From positions 1 to 33,627 of the forward strand of contig CAAEOZ010000092.1 of NCBI GenBank assembly GCA_900757715.1: a stretch of 33,627 bases of DNA, read 5' to 3'. The stretch's first letter is position 1, and each line of letters begins with the position of its first letter. This document shows, one piece after another, positions 30,299 to 33,627 of the stretch. A model generated the notes under the pieces. The model was not told the origin of the DNA, did not search any database, and saw only the letters and a program-made list of their open reading frames with translations. A program made the position numbers and the translations under genes. Source of the DNA: an uncultured Veillonella sp. (GTDB lineage: Bacteria > Bacillota > Negativicutes > Veillonellales > Veillonellaceae).

Positions 30299-31780
30299 AT
30301 GGAAATTGTTATGTCAGGCATTGCAAAGGCATTTGGCACAAACCAAGTGCTGCGCGATGTAAGTATTACCCTCAAGGAAGGCGAGGTTCACGCCTTGATG
30401 GGCGAAAACGGCGCTGGCAAGTCCACCCTCATGAATATCCTCACCGGTATTCACAAGGCAGATGCTGGTACAATCACCATCGACGGCGTTGAGCGCACCT
30501 TCCCGAATCCGAGAGAGGCCGAGCTAAACGGTGTTGCCTTTATTCACCAAGAGCTCAACATTTGGCCTAATCTAACATTGTTAGAAAATCTGTATTTAAT
30601 GAGACCGAAGCGCAATAAATTCGGTATGCTCGATAAAAAGGCGATGCTCGAAGAAGCACAAAATACGTGCCGCGAGTTAGGTATCGAATTGCCGCTCACA
30701 ACGGAAGCAGGCCTTTGCTCCGTCGGTCACCAACAGATGACAGAAATCCTTCGTATCTTGATGTTAGATGCCAAGGTTGTCATCATGGACGAACCGACAG
30801 CAGCCCTCACAGAGCGTGAAACGGCGACTTTGTTCAAAATGATGCGCAAAATGAAAGCCCGCGGCGTGGCTATCGTATATATCTCTCACCGTATGGAAGA
30901 GGTATTTAGCGAATGTGATACGATAACGGTAATGCGTGATGGTCACACCATCATTACAAAACCAACTGCTGAAATTTCTGTAGACGAAGTGGTACGCCAC
31001 ATGGTAGGTCGTTCTATTGACGAGTTCTATCCTGCTCGTACGACAACTCCTGGCGAAGTGGTCATGAGCGTAGATAATCTCAAACCAGAAGGTTTCGACA
31101 ACGACATTTCCTTCTCCTTGCGCAAAGGCGAAATCCTCGGCGTAGCAGGCCTTATGGGCGCTGGCCGTACAGAAATCATGCGCGCCATCTTCGGTGTAGA
31201 TAAGCACAATGGCGGTACCGTAACAGTTAACGGCTCCGTTCTAAACTGTAAAAAACCGGAAGATGCTATCAAGGCAGGCATTGCTTTCATCACAGAAAAT
31301 AGAAAGAGTGAAGGGTTGATCCTCGATTTCTCCATCGGTTCCAATATTACATTGCCAAACCTTGGCGAGATTTGTCCATCTCACGTATTGGATAGCGGCA
31401 AGCTCAATTCCTTTGCTGACGAATTGTCTAAAAAACTAGGCGTTAAAACACAATCTATTCACGAACAGGCATCGTCCCTATCCGGTGGTAACCAACAAAA
31501 GGTGGTTATCGCGAAATGGGTTGGTAAAAAGCCATCCATTATCATCATGGATGAGCCGACACGCGGTATCGATATCGGTGCGAAACGTGATATTTATGAT
31601 TTAATGAACGAATTAACGAACGATGGTGTGTCCATTATCATGGTGTCCTCTGAGTTACCTGAAGTGCTCGGCATGAGCGACCGTGTTATGGTCATTCATG
31701 AAGGTCGCGTAGCCGGTATCTTGGACCGCAGCGAAGCAACACCAGAATCGATTATGACATTAGCCACAGGAGGACAATAA
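30299..31780 (+). CDS. rbsA: Ribose ABC transporter, duplicated ATP-binding protein
   Basis: The 493-aa cytoplasmic protein has two ABC domains in tandem, as in sugar importers of the RbsA/MglA type. The N-terminal domain has Walker A GENGAGKST (35-43) and Walker B VVIMDEPT (160-167) but a variant C-loop, LCSVGHQQ. The C-terminal domain has a degenerate Walker A, GLMGAGRTE, a full LSGGNQQK and IIIMDEPTRGID. That asymmetry is normal for the family. SD AGGAG. It overlaps rbsC by one base (TAATG). Confidence 0.95.
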   Translation: MEIVMSGIAKAFGTNQVLRDVSITLKEGEVHALMGENGAGKSTLMNILTGIHKADAGTITIDGVERTFPNPREAELNGVAFIHQELNIWPNLTLLENLYLMRPKRNKFGMLDKKAMLEEAQNTCRELGIELPLTTEAGLCSVGHQQMTEILRILMLDAKVVIMDEPTAALTERETATLFKMMRKMKARGVAIVYISHRMEEVFSECDTITVMRDGHTIITKPTAEISVDEVVRHMVGRSIDEFYPARTTTPGEVVMSVDNLKPEGFDNDISFSLRKGEILGVAGLMGAGRTEIMRAIFGVDKHNGGTVTVNGSVLNCKKPEDAIKAGIAFITENRKSEGLILDFSIGSNITLPNLGEICPSHVLDSGKLNSFADELSKKLGVKTQSIHEQASSLSGGNQQKVVIAKWVGKKPSIIIMDEPTRGIDIGAKRDIYDLMNELTNDGVSIIMVSSELPEVLGMSDRVMVIHEGRVAGILDRSEATPESIMTLATGGQ

Positions 31781-32715
31781 TGGACAGCAAAGCTCTACAA
31801 TATGTAAAAAAATTAGGCCCTCTCATCGGCCTCATCCTATTATTTATCATTATCTCTGTCATGAACGACAGTTTCCTTGAATTCTCTAACTTGCGTAACT
31901 TGTTGCGCCAAGTATCCATCAATGCAATCATCGCCTTTGGTATGACTTTTGTCATCTTAACGGGCGGTATCGACTTATCTGTTGGTTCTATCCTTGCCCT
32001 CTCTAGTGCAGTGATGGCCAACCTCATCGTAACTGGTACTGACCCTGTATTGGCTATCGTATTAGCCGCAGTTGCCGGCCTTGTATTGGGCGGCATCAAC
32101 GGTCTCGTTATCACCTATGGCCGCGTAGCTCCATTTATCGCTACCTTGGCGACCATGACCATCTACCGTGGTGCTACGTTAGTATTCACAGACGGTAACC
32201 CAATCTCCGGCCTTACACAAGACCCTCTATTCCACGGCTTTGGCCAAGGGGATATTGCAGGCCTTCCAGTTCCAGCGATCACAATGTTCCTAGCTTTCAT
32301 CATCCTCTGGTTCGTATTGAGCCGCACATCTTTAGGCCGTAAAACATACGCCGTAGGTGGCAGTGAAAAGGTTAGTTACATTGCTGGTATCAAGATTGAC
32401 CGCGTTAAAATCTTCGTCTATGCCTTGACTGGTATGCTCTGTGGTATCGCTGGTGCAATCATCACTTCTCGTCTTAACTCTGCACAACCTACAGCAGGTG
32501 CAGGCTACGAACTTGACGCTATCGCAGCCGTAGTTCTTGGCGGTACAAGCCTTGCTGGTGGTCGTGGTCATATCGTTGGCACATTAATTGGTGCCCTAAT
32601 TATCGGTACCCTTAACAACGGGTTAAATATTCTCGACGTTTCCAGTTTCTATCAACAAGTCGTAAAAGGTATTGTTATTTTACTGGCTGTTCTTGCAGAT
32701 CGCAAGAAAGCCTAG
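31780..32715 (+). CDS. rbsC: Ribose ABC transporter permease
   Basis: The 311-aa permease forms the membrane channel of the ribose importer. About 8-10 hydrophobic segments and the family phrases FVILTGGIDLSVGSILALSS, GRVAPFIATLATM and the cytoplasmic coupling region ending LGGTSLAGGRGHIVGTLIGA are clear. Its ATG overlaps the rbsA stop by one base, giving coupled translation. Confidence 0.95.
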   Translation: MDSKALQYVKKLGPLIGLILLFIIISVMNDSFLEFSNLRNLLRQVSINAIIAFGMTFVILTGGIDLSVGSILALSSAVMANLIVTGTDPVLAIVLAAVAGLVLGGINGLVITYGRVAPFIATLATMTIYRGATLVFTDGNPISGLTQDPLFHGFGQGDIAGLPVPAITMFLAFIILWFVLSRTSLGRKTYAVGGSEKVSYIAGIKIDRVKIFVYALTGMLCGIAGAIITSRLNSAQPTAGAGYELDAIAAVVLGGTSLAGGRGHIVGTLIGALIIGTLNNGLNILDVSSFYQQVVKGIVILLAVLADRKKA

Positions 32716-32724
32716 GAGGTTCCT

Positions 32725-33627
32725 ATGAAAAAACTATTGTTACTGTTGGCGATGGCTATCATGGTTATCGGTCTTGTAGCAGGCTGTGGTAAAAGCGCTG
32801 ATAACGGCGGCGACAAAAAATCCGGCACCATCGGCTTCTCTGTTTCCACATTAAACAACCCATTCTTCGTAACTATGAAAGAAGGCGTTGAGGCTCAAGC
32901 TAAAGCGCTTGGTCTTAAAGTTAAAATCGTTGATGCTCAAAATGACCCTGCAAAACAAGCAAACGACATTTCTGACTTACTTGAAAGCGGCGTTTCCGTA
33001 TTGATCATCAACCCTGTAGACTCTGCAGCTATCTCTACTTCCGTAGAAGCAGCAAATGCTAAAAACATTCCTGTAATCACTGTTGACCGTTCTGCTGATA
33101 AAGGCAAAGTAGTAGCTCACATCGCTTCCGATAACGTAAAAGGCGGCGAAATGGCAGCTCAACTGATCGCTGATAAAGTAGGCAAAGCTGCAAAAGTAGC
33201 TGAAATCGAAGGTATCCCTGGTGCTTCCGCAACTCGTGAACGCGGCCAAGGTTTCCATAACGTAGCTGACAAAGACTTAACAGTAGTAGCAAAACAAAGC
33301 GCTGACTTCGACCGTACAAAAGGTTTGAACGTAGCAACTAACATCTTGCAAGCTAACCCAGACGTACAAGCTATCTTCGCTCATAATGACGAAATGGCAT
33401 TGGGCGCTATCCAAGCAGCTAAATCCGCAGGCAAAACAATCTTCATCGTAGGCTTCGACGGTACTGCTGACGCAGACAAAGCTGTAAAAGACGGCACATT
33501 GGCTGCCACAATTGCTCAACAACCAGACCAAATGGGTAAAATCGCTATCGATACAGCTCAAAAAGTTATCAAAGGCGAAGCTGTAGAAGCTAAAATCCCT
33601 GTAGATCTTAAAGTTGTTACAAAATAA
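32725..33627 (+). CDS. rbsB: Ribose ABC transporter substrate-binding lipoprotein
   Basis: The 300-aa protein binds ribose outside the inner membrane and delivers it to RbsAC. A lipoprotein signal (MKKLLLLLAMAIMVIGLVAGC, split here as MKKLLLLLAM and AIMVIGLVAGC) ends at lipobox Cys21. The periplasmic-binding-protein fold follows: GFSVSTLNNPFFVTMKEG, DVQAIFAHNDEMALGA and IVGFDGTADA. The lipid anchor, rather than a free periplasmic form as in E. coli, is typical of Firmicutes. SD AGGAGG lies 9 nt after rbsC. The stop codon is the last three bases of the window, so the gene is complete. Confidence 0.96.
   Translation: MKKLLLLLAMAIMVIGLVAGCGKSADNGGDKKSGTIGFSVSTLNNPFFVTMKEGVEAQAKALGLKVKIVDAQNDPAKQANDISDLLESGVSVLIINPVDSAAISTSVEAANAKNIPVITVDRSADKGKVVAHIASDNVKGGEMAAQLIADKVGKAAKVAEIEGIPGASATRERGQGFHNVADKDLTVVAKQSADFDRTKGLNVATNILQANPDVQAIFAHNDEMALGAIQAAKSAGKTIFIVGFDGTADADKAVKDGTLAATIAQQPDQMGKIAIDTAQKVIKGEAVEAKIPVDLKVVTK

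Overview
The window looks like chromosomal DNA of a diderm Firmicute, most probably a Veillonella-type member of the Negativicutes. The genome is low-GC with good Shine-Dalgarno sites and Firmicute-like gene content (QueF, ECF transporter, RbsD, PHP-type histidinol phosphatase). It also carries envelope genes expected only with an outer membrane: an AsmA-like protein and filamentous-haemagglutinin/CdiA-type exoprotein remnants. The genus is an inference from protein flavour; no search was run.

Layout. 1-2.8 kb: tRNA-Ser(GCU), dps with a promoter/palindrome, and a cysK-cysE pair with an attenuator-like hairpin in the cysK leader. 2.85-4.3 kb: queF and a coupled membrane protein of unknown function. 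4.3-6.2 kb: AT-rich remnant of a CdiA-like exoprotein (5' truncated, frameshifted) followed by a small overlapping membrane protein, a candidate immunity gene. 6.3-11 kb: an exported stalk-domain protein, an AsmA-like protein and the CstA transporter. 11.2-19.7 kb: the histidine operon, hisZG-D-B-A-F-I-E-C-H, all on the minus strand, driven by a consensus promoter inside a large dyad. Its first gene is a HisZ-HisG fusion. 19.8-21.5 kb: a second AT-rich graveyard of exoprotein fragments with two small orphan genes. 21.6-23.2 kb: a HisK-type histidinol phosphatase, completing the pathway, and a GNAT acetyltransferase. 23.2-23.45 kb: a compact locus with the layout of a par/Fst type I toxin-antitoxin system, read here as a 35-codon membrane toxin gene and a convergent antisense RNA. 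23.5-26.6 kb: an ECF transporter whose S component is fused to one ATPase. 26.8-28.3 kb: a cysteine hydrolase, an NmrA-like reductase and a 60-aa protein. 28.6 kb to the end: the ribose operon rbsK-D-A-C-B, with a structured leader and large inverted repeats between its first genes.

How the parts work together. The his operon plus HisK encodes every step from PRPP and ATP to histidine. The rbs operon encodes ABC import of ribose (RbsACB), pyranose/furanose conversion (RbsD) and phosphorylation (RbsK), giving ribose-5-phosphate, the precursor of the PRPP used by HisG. CysE and CysK make cysteine from serine and sulfide.

The strongest candidate for an undescribed system is the type I toxin-antitoxin locus at 23230-23470. 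An SD-sequestering hairpin, three direct repeats in collinear order, a shared bidirectional terminator and a convergent extended -10 promoter all agree. Other unusual points are the HisZ-HisG fusion, the his operator, the EcfS-EcfA fusion, the cysK leader, and a recurring family of AT-rich 13-bp tandem repeats between genes.
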